DNA from: Taudactylus pleione
Taxonomy: Eukaryota; Chordata; Amphibia; Anura; Myobatrachidae
Length of the DNA stretch: 64,000 bases
NCBI GenBank assembly: GCA_031769625.1
Contig: JAUIMM010000700.1
Span: 248,001-312,000 of the forward strand
Direction: 5' to 3'
The notes beneath the pieces are model-generated. The model had not been told where the DNA came from and did no database searches. It was given only the letters and a program-made list of their open reading frames with translations. Below, in pieces: positions 1-10,600 of the stretch (position 1 is the first letter of the stretch; every line of letters starts with the position of its first letter). The translations under genes were made by a program, and so were the position numbers.

Positions 1-2
1 TT

Positions 3-1148
3 GAGAAGTATGTGGTTAACCTGGTCACCAGGCAGGACAGGGTCAAAGCTACGATCCTAGTCAGAAATGAATCATTACCTCCAGAGGATATTGCCTTTTG
101 GCTTAAGAGATTTTGTGATCTTGAATCGGGGGTAACAAAGGCTGGTTATGTGTTGGGTGTGTGGGGAGGGGCGTGGGAAGTAGGAATTAGGTTGAGGTAT
201 TCTGAAAGGGGGTGTGTGCATGTGCCCTCGGCTGCCTATATAGGTAGGGACAGGGTTCAGTGTTTTTATCCTGGGCAGCCGAGGACATGTTTTAAGTGTG
301 GTGATCACCGTCACGTTAGTTCCGAGTGCACTGTGGTGAAGTGTTCTTTGTGTGGGGGTGTGGGTCACTGGTCTAGAGATTGTCACACTGTCAGGTGCAA
401 TTTGTGTGGGGTGGAGGGGCACCCTTATAGCAGATGTCCGAAAGCCAGTCACAATGTGGTGTTAGAACAGGTGGTGGGTAGTAGTGTGGTGGTGAGTGAG
501 GTGGTGAATGAGGTAGAAGAAGAGGGTATAGAGCAGGATGAGGTGGTAAATGTTGAAAGTAGGGAGGAGGTAATGGAGGAGACATTTCAGGAGGTTAGGC
601 GGGGAGGGAAGGGGATAAAAGAGAAAGATGCAGAAACACAAGTGGTGTTATCAAATAAATTTGATGTTTTCTCCTCTGATGAGGAGGAAATCATAAGGAA
701 AGATGGAGAGTGTTATCTGGTGTCAAAAAAAAACAAAAGAAAAACAAAGAGGTCTTTTAAAGAAAGTGAGAGGCACCGGGACGGGAAAAAAAGAAGGGAG
801 TCAATCCCGGAGGTGGGGGAAGAGGCGGTAAATAAGGAAACTCTGGCCCCGATGGAAAGAAGGGTGGTGGAAAGGAGAAAGGAGGAGGTGGTGGCAATGG
901 AGGAGACAGTGGCGGTTCAGCAGGAGGTAGTCAAAGAGACTGATGTGGAGTCATCCCAGAGCTCGGGGGTCGGGCCAAGTGGCACTGGTGGTGGGGTACA
1001 CTGCCAGGTCATAAAGTTTGTGGCCAAGGCCCCTGACCCTGGGATCCCTGAGGAGGGTGGTGTACCCTCTGGGGGTGGAAGGGAGGGGGGTGGGGATGCC
1101 ACAAGCGGTGGTGTGGCTGGCCCGCAGGGGGCTGGCGTGCAGTGTTAA
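3..1148 (+). CDS. LINE ORF1 protein, C-terminal part (three CCHC zinc knuckles)
   Basis: The frame is open from the window edge to TAA at 1146-1148 (381 codons), so the true start lies upstream. It begins in an RRM-like stretch (about residues 10-70) of the kind that precedes zinc knuckles in Tx1-type ORF1 and ZCCHC3-like proteins. Three perfect CX2CX4HX4C knuckles follow in tandem: CFKCGDHRHVSSEC, CSLCGGVGHWSRDC and CNLCGVEGHPYSRC (about residues 96-145). The rest is low complexity: Val/Glu-rich, then Lys/Arg-rich with a KKNKRKTKR cluster that could serve as a nuclear signal or RNA-binding patch, then Gly/Pro-rich. In this family ORF1 binds element RNA and forms the RNP with ORF2 protein. 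Nothing breaks the frame here, unlike copies B and C. The assignment to LINE ORF1 is secure; the RRM-like label is inference. Confidence 0.9.
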   Translation, partial: EKYVVNLVTRQDRVKATILVRNESLPPEDIAFWLKRFCDLESGVTKAGYVLGVWGGAWEVGIRLRYSERGCVHVPSAAYIGRDRVQCFYPGQPRTCFKCGDHRHVSSECTVVKCSLCGGVGHWSRDCHTVRCNLCGVEGHPYSRCPKASHNVVLEQVVGSSVVVSEVVNEVEEEGIEQDEVVNVESREEVMEETFQEVRRGGKGIKEKDAETQVVLSNKFDVFSSDEEEIIRKDGECYLVSKKNKRKTKRSFKESERHRDGKKRRESIPEVGEEAVNKETLAPMERRVVERRKEEVVAMEETVAVQQEVVKETDVESSQSSGVGPSGTGGGVHCQVIKFVAKAPDPGIPEEGGVPSGGGREGGGDATSGGVAGPQGAGVQC

Positions 1149-1214
1149 GACTTGTTTTTTGGTGATGGTATGTAAAAGTAAGCAAGGTCTTGTAATATTC
1201 CATAACCTAGAAAC
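1149..1214 (+). other. ORF1-ORF2 spacer
   Basis: The two ORFs are in the same frame but are separated by 66 bp. Besides the ORF1 terminator, there are in-frame TAA codons at 1173, 1179 and 1203. ORF2 therefore cannot be made by simple read-through of one stop and needs re-initiation or internal entry. The spacer length is identical in copy B. Confidence 0.75.
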
Positions 1215-4200
1215 ATGGATCCTCATCCTATACGATGTGCCACGATTAATGTGGCTTCCGTGTTGTCCGAATGTGCTCGTATGATGGCCTTTGATTTTTT
1301 CAATACGATTGATGTTGATGTTTTATTTTTGCAAGAGACTAGGATTAGTAAATTGGATATCCTCCACAAGGCGAAGCAGGAGTGGAGGAGGGGTCCTTCT
1401 TACTGGTCTCTTGCGGCCGAGCCATACGGTGGGGTGGCAGTCCTTTTTTCTGATATGGTAACTGTGCACAAGGTTATTGAATTGCAAGCAGGTAGATGTA
1501 TGATTTTGGATGTCAACATAAAGGGACAAGATGTGAGATTAATTAATGTGTATGGGCCACAGACACCAGGTGATAGGAAAAGTCTCTTTATGGAGATAAA
1601 ACCTTTTCTTTTTACAGCCCAGCAGGTCGTCTTTGGTGGTGATTTTAATACTGTTGTTAGGCCAAAAGACAGGGGAGGCTCAAGGAGACCCCTGGGCTAT
1701 GATTCCAATTTTTTAGTTAGCATGGTTAGACAGGCTGGTTTGGTGGATGTGCATATTCGTCACTCCCCAGACCTCACGGGTTTCACCTACTTTAGTGGTA
1801 GTCGTAGGTCTAGGATAGATAGGTTTTTTGTTAAGGAGACTTCCAAGACTTCATCCCTTGGGGTGAGGTTGGTGGAATTTTCCGATCACGGTTTGCTCTC
1901 AGTAACTTTGAATGCTTCAGAAACCCCTCAGAAGGGGCGGGGTCTGTGGTGTTTGAACTCTGAACTCCTGGAAGAAGAGAGAGTTAGGCAGTCCTTCAGG
2001 GTCTTCTTTCAATCTCAGGAGACACTTCTGGAGGCTGGTTGGAGTAGGTCTGAGTGGTGGGAGGTGATTAAAAAGAGAACCTGCAAATTTTTCCGTGGCC
2101 TTATAGCTAGGAAAAACTTGATAAAGCAAAATATCTACCGTAATCTGAGAAGGAAATTGGATTTCCTGATCTCTGAGGAGGGAGATGATGGGGAAATCTC
2201 CCGAGTGAAGGCTCAGATGAAAGAGTTCCAATATAACCGATTGGCATCCTTGGTTTTGGAAAGGGATTATGGTATGTACCACTCGCCTGATCCCTACCAG
2301 AGCTGTAGGAGGTCAGTCGACGCCAAACATGTCAGAGGACTGGTGGACGGACAGGGTGTTCTTCGTACTGACAAGGAAGGCATTCTGGATGTTATTGTGT
2401 CCTACTATTCTGATCTTCTGTCTGAGCAGCCACTCATCAGGGAGAGGATGGAGGAATTTCTGAGGGGAACCCCTGGTCTGAGTTCTCAGGGTGCCTCTCT
2501 TGACTCCTTGGCAAGTGATATAACCGCAGAGGAAGTTAGGAAGGCGATAATGGGTTTAAACCCCAAGAAATCACCAGGACCAGATGGTTTAACATCTGAA
2601 TTTTATAAGACCTTTGCTGACCTCCTGATTCCCCGCCTTGTGGAAGTTTTTAATGAGAGCCTGGATGAGGGAGTCCTCCCTCCTTCCATGAGGTTATCTG
2701 CGCTTATTTTGCTGTCCAAAGGGAAGGACTCGTCTCGTATTGAGAACTGGCGCCCCATAGCCCTTCTCAATACAGACAGGAAGATTTTGGCAAAGGTACT
2801 GTTTAACAGGATTTCAGAGTTTTCTGAGCTGTTGCTTTCTCCTTCTCAGCACTGTACGGTGAAGGGTCGTAGCACTTTTAGTGCTGTCCTTGGTGTCCGG
2901 GAGGCCATTGAGCGGTGCAGGGCTGAGAAGTGGGGAAAGTACTTACTGGCATTGGATCAGTCTAAAGCTTTTGACCGAGTGAATCATGAGTACCTTTGGG
3001 CTCTACTGAGATGGTATGGTCTTCCAGAGAGGGTGGTTAATTGGTTACAGATGATCTATCGTATGGCTGAAAGCTTTCCACTGGTAAACGGTTGGGTGGG
3101 CCCTACCTTTGGTGTAGGCTCGGGTGTTCGTCAGGGGTGTCCCCTGAGCCCCCTCCTGTATGTCTTTGCAATCGATCCCTTCGTTAGGAGGGAAGAGTGT
3201 GGGACTGTAGGGGGGGTGCAGCTGAGTCCGGAGTTTGCATTGAGGGTGGTGGCTTACGCAGATGATGTCACGGTGGTTCTGTCCTCGCAGGCAGAGGCCC
3301 GTGGCATAGAACACCTCATTTGCGAGTACTCTGAGGCTTCGTGCTCCAGAGTCAACCGAGAAAAGTGTGATGTTTTCTGGATGGGGGAGGAGGGGGAACC
3401 TTTTCCTCTTCCGGACAGCTTCCCTCAGGTCAACGATCAGATTAAAATTCTTGGTATCAAATTTGATCATGGAGATTATGCCTCCCTAAATTGGGTTAAC
3501 AAGCTGGAAGATGCTACCAAGAAGGTAGAGAGTTGGAAAAGATGGAAATTGTCTTTGAGGGAAAGGGTTGACTTGTGCAAAACTTACCTGATCCCGATTT
3601 TTTTGTATGTCAGTTACGTGTGCTTTTTGCCACAATCTTTGTGGTCCAGATTGAATTCCTTGTTCTTCCTCTTGTTGTGGAAGAACAGGATCAATATAGT
3701 GAAGAGGGGTATCACCTACAGACCGAGGAAAGATGGGGGTTTGAACATGGTAAACCCAGTGATCTTTTTTGTTACAGCTTTTTTAAAGCTTAACATTGGG
3801 AGCATGTTTTTAGACACTCCTCCTCGGTGGGTAGAGGGATTTAGACCATGGGTGTTTCCCTTCCTCAGATTCTGGATAGATGGAGGCCAAGTGAGAAGTT
3901 TTCGGATTCGTCATGGTTACCTCCCGATCTACGTCATCCAGAGCTTGAAGGTGATAAAGCGATATGACGTGGGAGTGGGTGAAGTCAAAAACTTCTCTAG
4001 GAGGGAGTTGGAGAGAAGAATTTTGCACACCCACTTTCATGTTCCGCTGTCACTGAGGGACTGTCCAGGTAATGTCGCTTCGGCTGGATTGGTTTTGTTA
4101 AATTCACAAAGGTTACCGCCCAAGTTCAAAGATATTGCCTGGCTCACTTTTCATGGGAGGCTTTATGTTGGAGGGAACCTCAGGTGGCGAAGTGCCAGTG

Positions 4201-4592
4201 AACGTGGCTGCCCACGGGAGGAATGTCCAGGGGTGGAGGAGACGATGGACCACTTCCTGCTTGAGTGTCCTTTTAATGTAAAGGTTTATGAGGAGGTTTC
4301 AAAGGCCATTGGTATCCCGTGCCTTTCGGGTCTTAGTTACCCTGAGTGGGCTTATGGGGTAGTCAGAAGATACGGTGACTTTAATTTGACCACAATTTTT
4401 TTAGTTAGTTTAGCTGTTAGGTATCACACGTGGAATGCACGGTGCCAGGTATCTATTCGAAGGAAGGTCCTCCCCTGTGATGTGGTGGTAGGTATGATTA
4501 TGCAAGAGGTGAAAAAGATGATGGATCTGGATAAGGGGAGACTGGATGCTGTCAGATGGTCACAGTGGTGGGGCCGTTTGAAACCCCCTTGA
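1215..4592 (+). CDS. LINE ORF2 protein: AP endonuclease + reverse transcriptase, intact
   Basis: This is a 1125-residue polyprotein, uninterrupted. The start is AACATGG (A at -3, G at +4), just after an in-frame TAA at 1203. Residues ~5-230 form the AP-type endonuclease: N12, QET with E41, NVYGP near 111-115, GGDFN with D143 and N145, SRID with D202, and SDH with D224/H225. This domain nicks target DNA. Residues ~430-720 form the reverse transcriptase: SPGPDG 453-458, NWRPIALLN from 511, catalytic D581 in LALDQSKAFDRV, GVRQGCPLSP 637-646, and YADD 681-684 with D683/D684. RT copies element RNA on the nick (target-primed reverse transcription). The thumb and C-terminal region carry a CX4CX8HX4C motif (C999, C1004, H1013, C1018; DHFLLECP), typical of Tx1-group ORF2. 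No RNase H domain is visible. All expected catalytic residues are present, so activity is plausible. The length fits the family. Confidence 0.95.
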   Translation: MDPHPIRCATINVASVLSECARMMAFDFFNTIDVDVLFLQETRISKLDILHKAKQEWRRGPSYWSLAAEPYGGVAVLFSDMVTVHKVIELQAGRCMILDVNIKGQDVRLINVYGPQTPGDRKSLFMEIKPFLFTAQQVVFGGDFNTVVRPKDRGGSRRPLGYDSNFLVSMVRQAGLVDVHIRHSPDLTGFTYFSGSRRSRIDRFFVKETSKTSSLGVRLVEFSDHGLLSVTLNASETPQKGRGLWCLNSELLEEERVRQSFRVFFQSQETLLEAGWSRSEWWEVIKKRTCKFFRGLIARKNLIKQNIYRNLRRKLDFLISEEGDDGEISRVKAQMKEFQYNRLASLVLERDYGMYHSPDPYQSCRRSVDAKHVRGLVDGQGVLRTDKEGILDVIVSYYSDLLSEQPLIRERMEEFLRGTPGLSSQGASLDSLASDITAEEVRKAIMGLNPKKSPGPDGLTSEFYKTFADLLIPRLVEVFNESLDEGVLPPSMRLSALILLSKGKDSSRIENWRPIALLNTDRKILAKVLFNRISEFSELLLSPSQHCTVKGRSTFSAVLGVREAIERCRAEKWGKYLLALDQSKAFDRVNHEYLWALLRWYGLPERVVNWLQMIYRMAESFPLVNGWVGPTFGVGSGVRQGCPLSPLLYVFAIDPFVRREECGTVGGVQLSPEFALRVVAYADDVTVVLSSQAEARGIEHLICEYSEASCSRVNREKCDVFWMGEEGEPFPLPDSFPQVNDQIKILGIKFDHGDYASLNWVNKLEDATKKVESWKRWKLSLRERVDLCKTYLIPIFLYVSYVCFLPQSLWSRLNSLFFLLLWKNRINIVKRGITYRPRKDGGLNMVNPVIFFVTAFLKLNIGSMFLDTPPRWVEGFRPWVFPFLRFWIDGGQVRSFRIRHGYLPIYVIQSLKVIKRYDVGVGEVKNFSRRELERRILHTHFHVPLSLRDCPGNVASAGLVLLNSQRLPPKFKDIAWLTFHGRLYVGGNLRWRSASERGCPREECPGVEETMDHFLLECPFNVKVYEEVSKAIGIPCLSGLSYPEWAYGVVRRYGDFNLTTIFLVSLAVRYHTWNARCQVSIRRKVLPCDVVVGMIMQEVKKMMDLDKGRLDAVRWSQWWGRLKPP

Positions 4593-4790
4593 GTGGGTGG
4601 TTGAAAGTCTCTTCTTGTTCAGCTGGGTTTCTTTTCTGTCCTTTCACTCCCTGTAGATTTTTTATTCTATTTTTTGGTTTTTGTTGAAAAGGTTTTACAT
4701 ACATCTACCTGAGGTGGTGTGTATTGGTGATGGGTAGGATTAGATAAGATAGATAGTAGTTAAAGTTTTTGTATTGTTTTATGGTTTGCT

Positions 4791-4851
4791 GTGTATATAT
4801 ACATATATAATATATAAAAAAAAAAAATATATATATATATATAAATAGATA
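4791..4851. repeat. TA-rich simple repeat in LINE 3' UTR
   Basis: Alternating TA runs interrupted by an A tract. The same tract occurs at about 42375-42430 in copy B. A second TA tract of this type lies at about 5030-5063 (copy A) and 42590-42660 (copy B). Confidence 0.85.
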
Positions 4852-5079
4852 GTGGTTAAGGTAGTTGTTGTTCTAAAATCCTTGCTTACTTTTTCTCATA
4901 GGAGATAAGTTGTTTATTATTAGGATTGGTAAAGTTTTCTTTTGGTTATAAGGCATAATATGGAGTAATATTGTGTATCGTTATGTTGATATTTGATTTT
5001 GTGTATATGTATATTTTATTTATTTATTTTTTATATATGTAATTATTGTATATATATATATATCTTTGTTGCAAGTTAA

Positions 5080-5085
5080 AATAAA
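5080..5085 (+). promoter_or_regulatory. AATAAA polyadenylation-type signal at LINE 3' end
   Basis: AATAAA lies 8 bp before the last element base and is conserved in copy B. It is very close to the element terminus, so cleavage directed by it would fall in the flanking satellite. Function is inferred from sequence only. Confidence 0.5.
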
Positions 5086-5093
5086 GAAGCATA

Positions 5094-5117
5094 TTCTGTC
5101 ACCGCAGCAAATCTTTT
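5094..5117 (+). repeat. Right-hand copy of the 24-bp target site next to LINE copy A
   Basis: Begins TTCTGTCACCGC and ends AATCTTTT, and is identical to the sequences that flank copy B on both sides and copy C on the left. The left partner of copy A is outside the window. Confidence 0.85.
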
Positions 5118-7624
5118 TTAAGGTTTACTGAAAGTTTTAAGCAGAATTTGGGGATTTTTGAAGAAAAAAATTTTTGGCTGATTTTTAAGTTCCGGGGCTT
5201 ACAGAATTTTTCATATGGGTAAATATCTTTCTGGAGGGTTCTGTGTCAAAATTAAGCACCAAAAACAACTTTTGTCACCGCAGCAAATCTTTTTTAAGAT
5301 TTAATGAAAGTTTTAAGCAGAATTTGGGGATTTTTGAAGAAAAAATTTTTTACCCGATTTTTAAGGTCCGGGTCTTACAGAATTTTTCATACGGGTAAAT
5401 ATCTTTCTGGAGGGTTCTGTGTCATAATTAAGCACCAAAATCAACTTTTGTCACCGCAGCAAATCTTTTTTAAGGTTTACTGAAAGTTTTAAGCAGAATT
5501 TGGGGATTTTTGAAGAAAAAAATATTTGGCTTATTTTTAAGGTCCGGGGCTTACAGAATTTTTAATACGGGTAAATACCTTTCTGGAGGGTTCTGTGTTA
5601 AATTTATGCACCAAAATCAACTTCTGTCACCGCAGCAAATATTTTTTAAGGTTTACTGAAAGTTTTAAGCAGAATTTGGGGATTTTTGAAGAAAAAAATT
5701 TTTGGCCGATTTTTAAGATCCGGGGCTTACAGAATTTTTCATACGGGTAAATATCTTTCTGGAGGGTTCTGTGTCAAAATTAAGCACCAAAATCAACTTC
5801 TGTCACCGCAGCAAATCTTTTTTAAGGTTTACTGAAAGTTTTAAGCAGAATTTGGGGATTTTTAAAGAAAAAAAATTTTGCCCGATTTTTAAGGTCTGGG
5901 GCTTACAGAATTTTTCATATGGGTAAATATCTTTCTGGAGGGTTCTGTGTCAAAATTAAGCACCAAAATCAACTTCTGTCACTGCAGCAAATCTTTTTTA
6001 AGGTTTACTGAAAGTTTTAAGTAGAATTTGGTGTTTTTTGAAGAAAAAAATTTTTGGCCGATTTTTAAGGTCCGGGGCTTACAGAATTTTTCATATGGGT
6101 AAATATCTTTCTGGAGGGTTCTGTGTCAAAATTAAGCACCAAAATCAACTTCTGTCACCGCAGCAAATCTTTTTTAAGGTTTACTGAAAGTTTTAAGGAG
6201 AATTTGGGGATTTTTGAAGAAAAAAATTTTGGGCCAGATTTTTAAGGTCCGGGGCTTACAGAATTTTTCATACGGGTAAATATCTTTCTGGAGGGTTCTG
6301 TGTCAAAATTAAGCACCAAAATCAACTTCTGTCACCGCAGCAAATCTTTTTTAAGGTTTACTGAAAGTTTTAAGCAGAATTTGGGGATTTTTGAAGAAAA
6401 AATTTTTTGGCTGATTTTTAAGTTACGGGGCTTACAGAATTTTTCATATGGGTAAATATCTTTCTGGAGGGTTCTGTGTCAAAATTAAGCACCAAAATCA
6501 ACTTTTGTCACCGCAGCAAATCTTTTTTAAGATTTAATGAAAGTTTTAAGCAGAATTTGGGGATTTTTGAAGAAAAAATTTTTTACCCGATTTTTAAGGT
6601 CCGGGTCTTACAGAATTTTTCATACGGGTAAATATCTTTCTGGAGGGTTCTGTGTCATAATTAAGCACCAAAATCAACTTTTGTCACCGCAGCAAATCTT
6701 TTTTAAGGTTTACTGAAAGTTTTAAGCAGAATTTGGGGATTTTTGAAGAAAAAAATATTTGGCTTATTTTTAAGGTCCGGGGCTTACAGAATTTTTAATA
6801 CGGGTAAATATCTTTCTGGAGGGTTCTGTGTCAAAATTAAGCACCAAAATCAACTTTTGTCACCGCAGCAAATCTTTTTTAAGGTTTACTGAAAGTTTTA
6901 AGGAGAATTTGGGGATTTTTGAAGAAAAAAAATTTTTGGCCAGATTTTTAAGGTCCGGGGCTTACAGAATTTTTCATACGGGTAAATATCTTTCTGGAGG
7001 GATCTGTGTCAAAATTAAGCACCAAAATCAACTTCTGTCACCGCAGCAAATCTTTTTTAAGGTTTACTGAAAGTTTTAAGCAGAATTTGGGGATTTTTGA
7101 AGAAAAAAATTTTTGGCTGATTTTTAAGTTCCGGGGCTTACAGAATTTTTCATATGGGTAAATATCTTTATGGAGGGTTCTGTGTCAAAATTAAGCACCA
7201 AAATCAACTTTTATCACCGCAGCAAATCTTTTTTAAGATTTAACGAAAGTTTTAAGCAGAATTTGGGGATTTTTGAAGAAAAAAATTTTTGCCAGATTTT
7301 TAAGGTCCGGGGCTTACAGAATTTTTCATATGGGTAAATATCTTTCTGGAGGGTTCTGTGTCATAATTAAGCACCAAAATCAACTTTTGTCACCGCAGCA
7401 AATCTTTTTTAAGGTTTACTGAAAGTTTTAAGCAGAATTTGGGGATTTTTGAAGAAAAAAATATTTGGCTTATTTTTAAGGTCCGGGGCTTACAGAATTT
7501 TTAATACGGGTAAATATCTTTCTGGAGGGTTCTGTGTCAAAATTAAGCACCAAAATCAACTTTTGTCACCGCAGCAAATCTTTTTTAAGGTTTACTGAAA
7601 GTTTTAAGCAGAATTTGGGGATTT

Positions 7625-10600
7625 TTGAAGAAAAAAATTTTTGGCCGATTTTTAAGGTCCGGGGCTTACAAAATTTTTCATACGGGTAAATATCTTTCTG
7701 GAGGGTTCTGTGTCAAAATTAAGCACCAAAATCAACTTCTGTCACCGCAGCAAATCTTTTTAAGGTTTACTGAAAGTTTTAAGCAGAATTTGGGGATTTT
7801 TGAAGAAAAAAAATTTTGGCTGATTTTTAAGGTCCGGGGCTTACAGAATTTTTCATACGTGTAAATATCTTTCTGGAGGGTTCTGTGTCAAAATTAAGCA
7901 CCAAAATCAACTTTTGTCACGGCAGCAAATCTTTTTTAAGGTTTTCTGAAAGTTTTAAGCAGAATTTGGGGATTTTTGAAGAAAAAAATTTTTGGCCGAT
8001 TTTTAAGGTCTGGGGCTTACAGAATTTTTCATATGGGTAAATATCTTTCTGGAGGGTTCTGTGTCAAAATTAAGCACCAAAATCAACTTCTGTCACCGCA
8101 GCAAATCTTTTTTAAGGTTTACTGAAAGTTTTAAGCAGAATTTGGGGATTTTTGAAGAAAAAAAATGTTGGCTGATTTTTAAGGTCCGGGGCTTACAGAA
8201 TTTTTCATACGTGTAAATATCTTTCTGGAGGGTTCTGTGTCAAAATTAAGCACCAAAATCAACTTTTGTCACCGCAGCAAATCTTTTTTAAGGTTTTCTG
8301 AAAGTTTTAAGCAGAATTTGGGGATTTTTGAAGAAAAAAATTTTTGGCCGATTTTTAAGGTCTGGGGCTTACAGAATTTTTCATATGGGTAAATATCTTT
8401 CTGGAGGGTTCTGTGTCAAAATTAAGCACCAAAATCAACTTCTGTCACCGCAGCAAATCTTTTTTAAGGTTTACTGAAAGTTTTAAGGAGAATTTGGGGA
8501 TTTTTGAAGAAAAAAATTTTTGGCCAGATTTTTAAGGTCCGGGGCTTACAGAATTTTTCATACGGGTAAATATCTTTCTGGAGGGTTCTGTGTCAAAATT
8601 AAGCACCAAAATCAACTTCTGTCACCGCAGCAAATCTTTTTTAAGGTTTACTGAAAGTTTTAAGCAGAATTTGGGGATTTTTGAAGAAAAAAATTTTTGG
8701 CTGATTTTTAAGTTCCGGGGCTTACAGAATTTTTCATATGGGTAAATATCTTTCTGGAGGGTTCTGTGTCAAAATTAAGCACCAAAATCAACTTTTGTCA
8801 CCGCAGCAAATCTTTTTTAAGGTTTTCTGAAAGTTTTAAGCAGAATTTGGGGATTTTTGAAGAAAAAAATTTTTGGACGATTTTTAAGGTCCGGGGCTTA
8901 CAGAATTTTTAATACGGGTAAATATCTTTCTGGAGGGTTCTGTGTCAAATTTATGCACCAAAATCAACTTCTGTCACCGCAGCAAATCTTTTTTAAGGTT
9001 TACTGAAAGTTTTAAGCAGAATTTGGGGATTTTTGAACAAAAAAATTTTTGCCCGATTTTTAAGGTCCGGAGCTTACAGAATTTTTCATACGGGTAAATA
9101 TCTTTCTGGAGGGTTCTGTGTCAAAATTAAGCACCAAAATCAACTTTTGTCACCGCAGCAAATCTTTTTTAAGATTTATTGAAAGTTTTAAGCAGAATTT
9201 GGGGATTTTTGAAGAAAAAAATTTTTGACCGATTTTTAAGGTCCGGGGCTTACAGAATTTTTCATACGGGTAAATATCTTTCTAGAGGGTTTTGTGTCAA
9301 AATTAAGCACCAAAATCAACTTTTGTCACCGCAACAAATCTTTTTTAAGGTTTACTGAAAGTTTTAAGCAGAATTTGGGGATTTTTGAAGAAAAACATTT
9401 TTAGACGATTTTTAAAGTCCGGGGCTTACAGAATTTTTAATACGGGTAAATATCTTTCTGGAGGGTTCTGTGTCAAATTTATGCACCAAAATCAACTTCT
9501 GTCACCGCAGCAAATCTTTTTTAAGGTTTACTGAAAGTTTTAAGCAGAATTTGGGGATTTTTGAAGAAAAAATTTTTTGGCCGATTTTTAAGATCCGGGG
9601 CTTACAGAATTTTTCATACGGGTAAATATTTTTCTGGAGGGTTCTGTGTCAAAATTAAGCACCAAAATCAACTTCTGTCACCGCAGCAAATCTTTTTTAA
9701 GGTTTACTGAAAGTTTTAAGCAGAATTTGGGGATTTTTAAAGATAAAAAATTTTGCCCGATTTTTAAGGTCTGGGGCTTACAGAATTTTTCATATGGGTA
9801 AATATCTTTCTGGAGGTTTCTGTGTCAAAATTAAGCACCAAAATCAACTTCTGTCACTGCAGCAAATCTTTTTTAAGGTTTACTGAAAGTTTTAAGTAGA
9901 ATTTGGTGTTTTTTGAAGAAAAAAATTTTTGCCCGATTTTTAAGGTCCGGGGCTTACAGAATTTTTCATATGGGTAAATATCTTTCTGGAGGGTTCTGTG
10001 TCAAAATTAAGCACCAAAATCATTTCTGTCACCGCAGCAAATCTTTTTTAAGGTTTGCTGAAAGTTTTAAGTAGAATTTGGGGATTTTTGAAGAAAAAAA
10101 TTTTTGGCCAGATTTTTAAGGTCCGGGGCTTACAGAATTTTTCATACGGGTAAATATCTTTCTGGAGGGTTCTGTGTCAAAATTAAGCACCAAAATCAAC
10201 TTCTGTCACCGCAGCAAATCTTTTTTAAGGTTTACTGAAAGTTTTAAGCAGAATTTGGGGATGTTTGAAGAAAAAAATTTTTTGCTGATTTTTAAGTTCC
10301 GGGGCTTACAGAATTTTTCATATGGGTAAATATCTTTCTGGAGGGTTCTGTGTCAAAATTAAGCACCAAATTCAACTTTTGTCACCGCAGCAAATCTTTT
10401 TTAAGATTTAATGAAAGTTTTAAGCAGAATTTGGGGATTTTTGAAGAAAAAAATTTTTGCCCGATTTTTAAGGTCCGGGGCTTACAGAATTTTTCATACG
10501 GGTAAATATCTTTCTGGAGGGTTCTGTGTCATAATTAAGCACCAAAATCAACTTTTGTCACCGCAGCAAATCTTTTTTAAGGTTTACTGAAAGTTTTAAG

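Larger units (their letters stand above)
1..5093 (+). mobile_element. Tx1-clade-like LINE, copy A (3' portion; 5' end outside window)
   Basis: This is the 3' three-quarters of a non-LTR retrotransposon. It holds the C-terminal half of ORF1, a 66-bp spacer, a complete ORF2 and a 501-bp 3' UTR, and then abuts satellite DNA directly with no poly(A) tail. No LTRs, integrase or RNase H motifs were seen. The two-ORF layout, the ORF1 zinc knuckles, the AP-endonuclease + RT ORF2 and the C-terminal HFLLECP-type zinc motif point to the Tx1 group. The clade call is from motif recognition, not from a tree. From about position 276 onward it is about 99% identical to copy B; before that only about 78%. Its first ~100 bp match copy C instead. 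Confidence 0.9.
4593..5093 (+). other. LINE copy A 3' UTR
   Basis: This is 501 bp, T-rich and AT-rich, without coding potential. It contains two TA-repeat tracts and an AATAAA eight bases before the element end (GAAGCATA). The element ends exactly where the satellite 24-mer begins; there is no A tail or terminal microsatellite. The equivalent in copy B is 512 bp, and the difference lies in T and TA tract lengths. Confidence 0.85.

Noticed and set aside
1..5093. LTR retrotransposon or endogenous retrovirus
   Set aside because: No LTRs, protease, integrase or RNase H. ORF2 begins with an AP-type endonuclease, and the ends carry a target-site duplication without terminal repeats.
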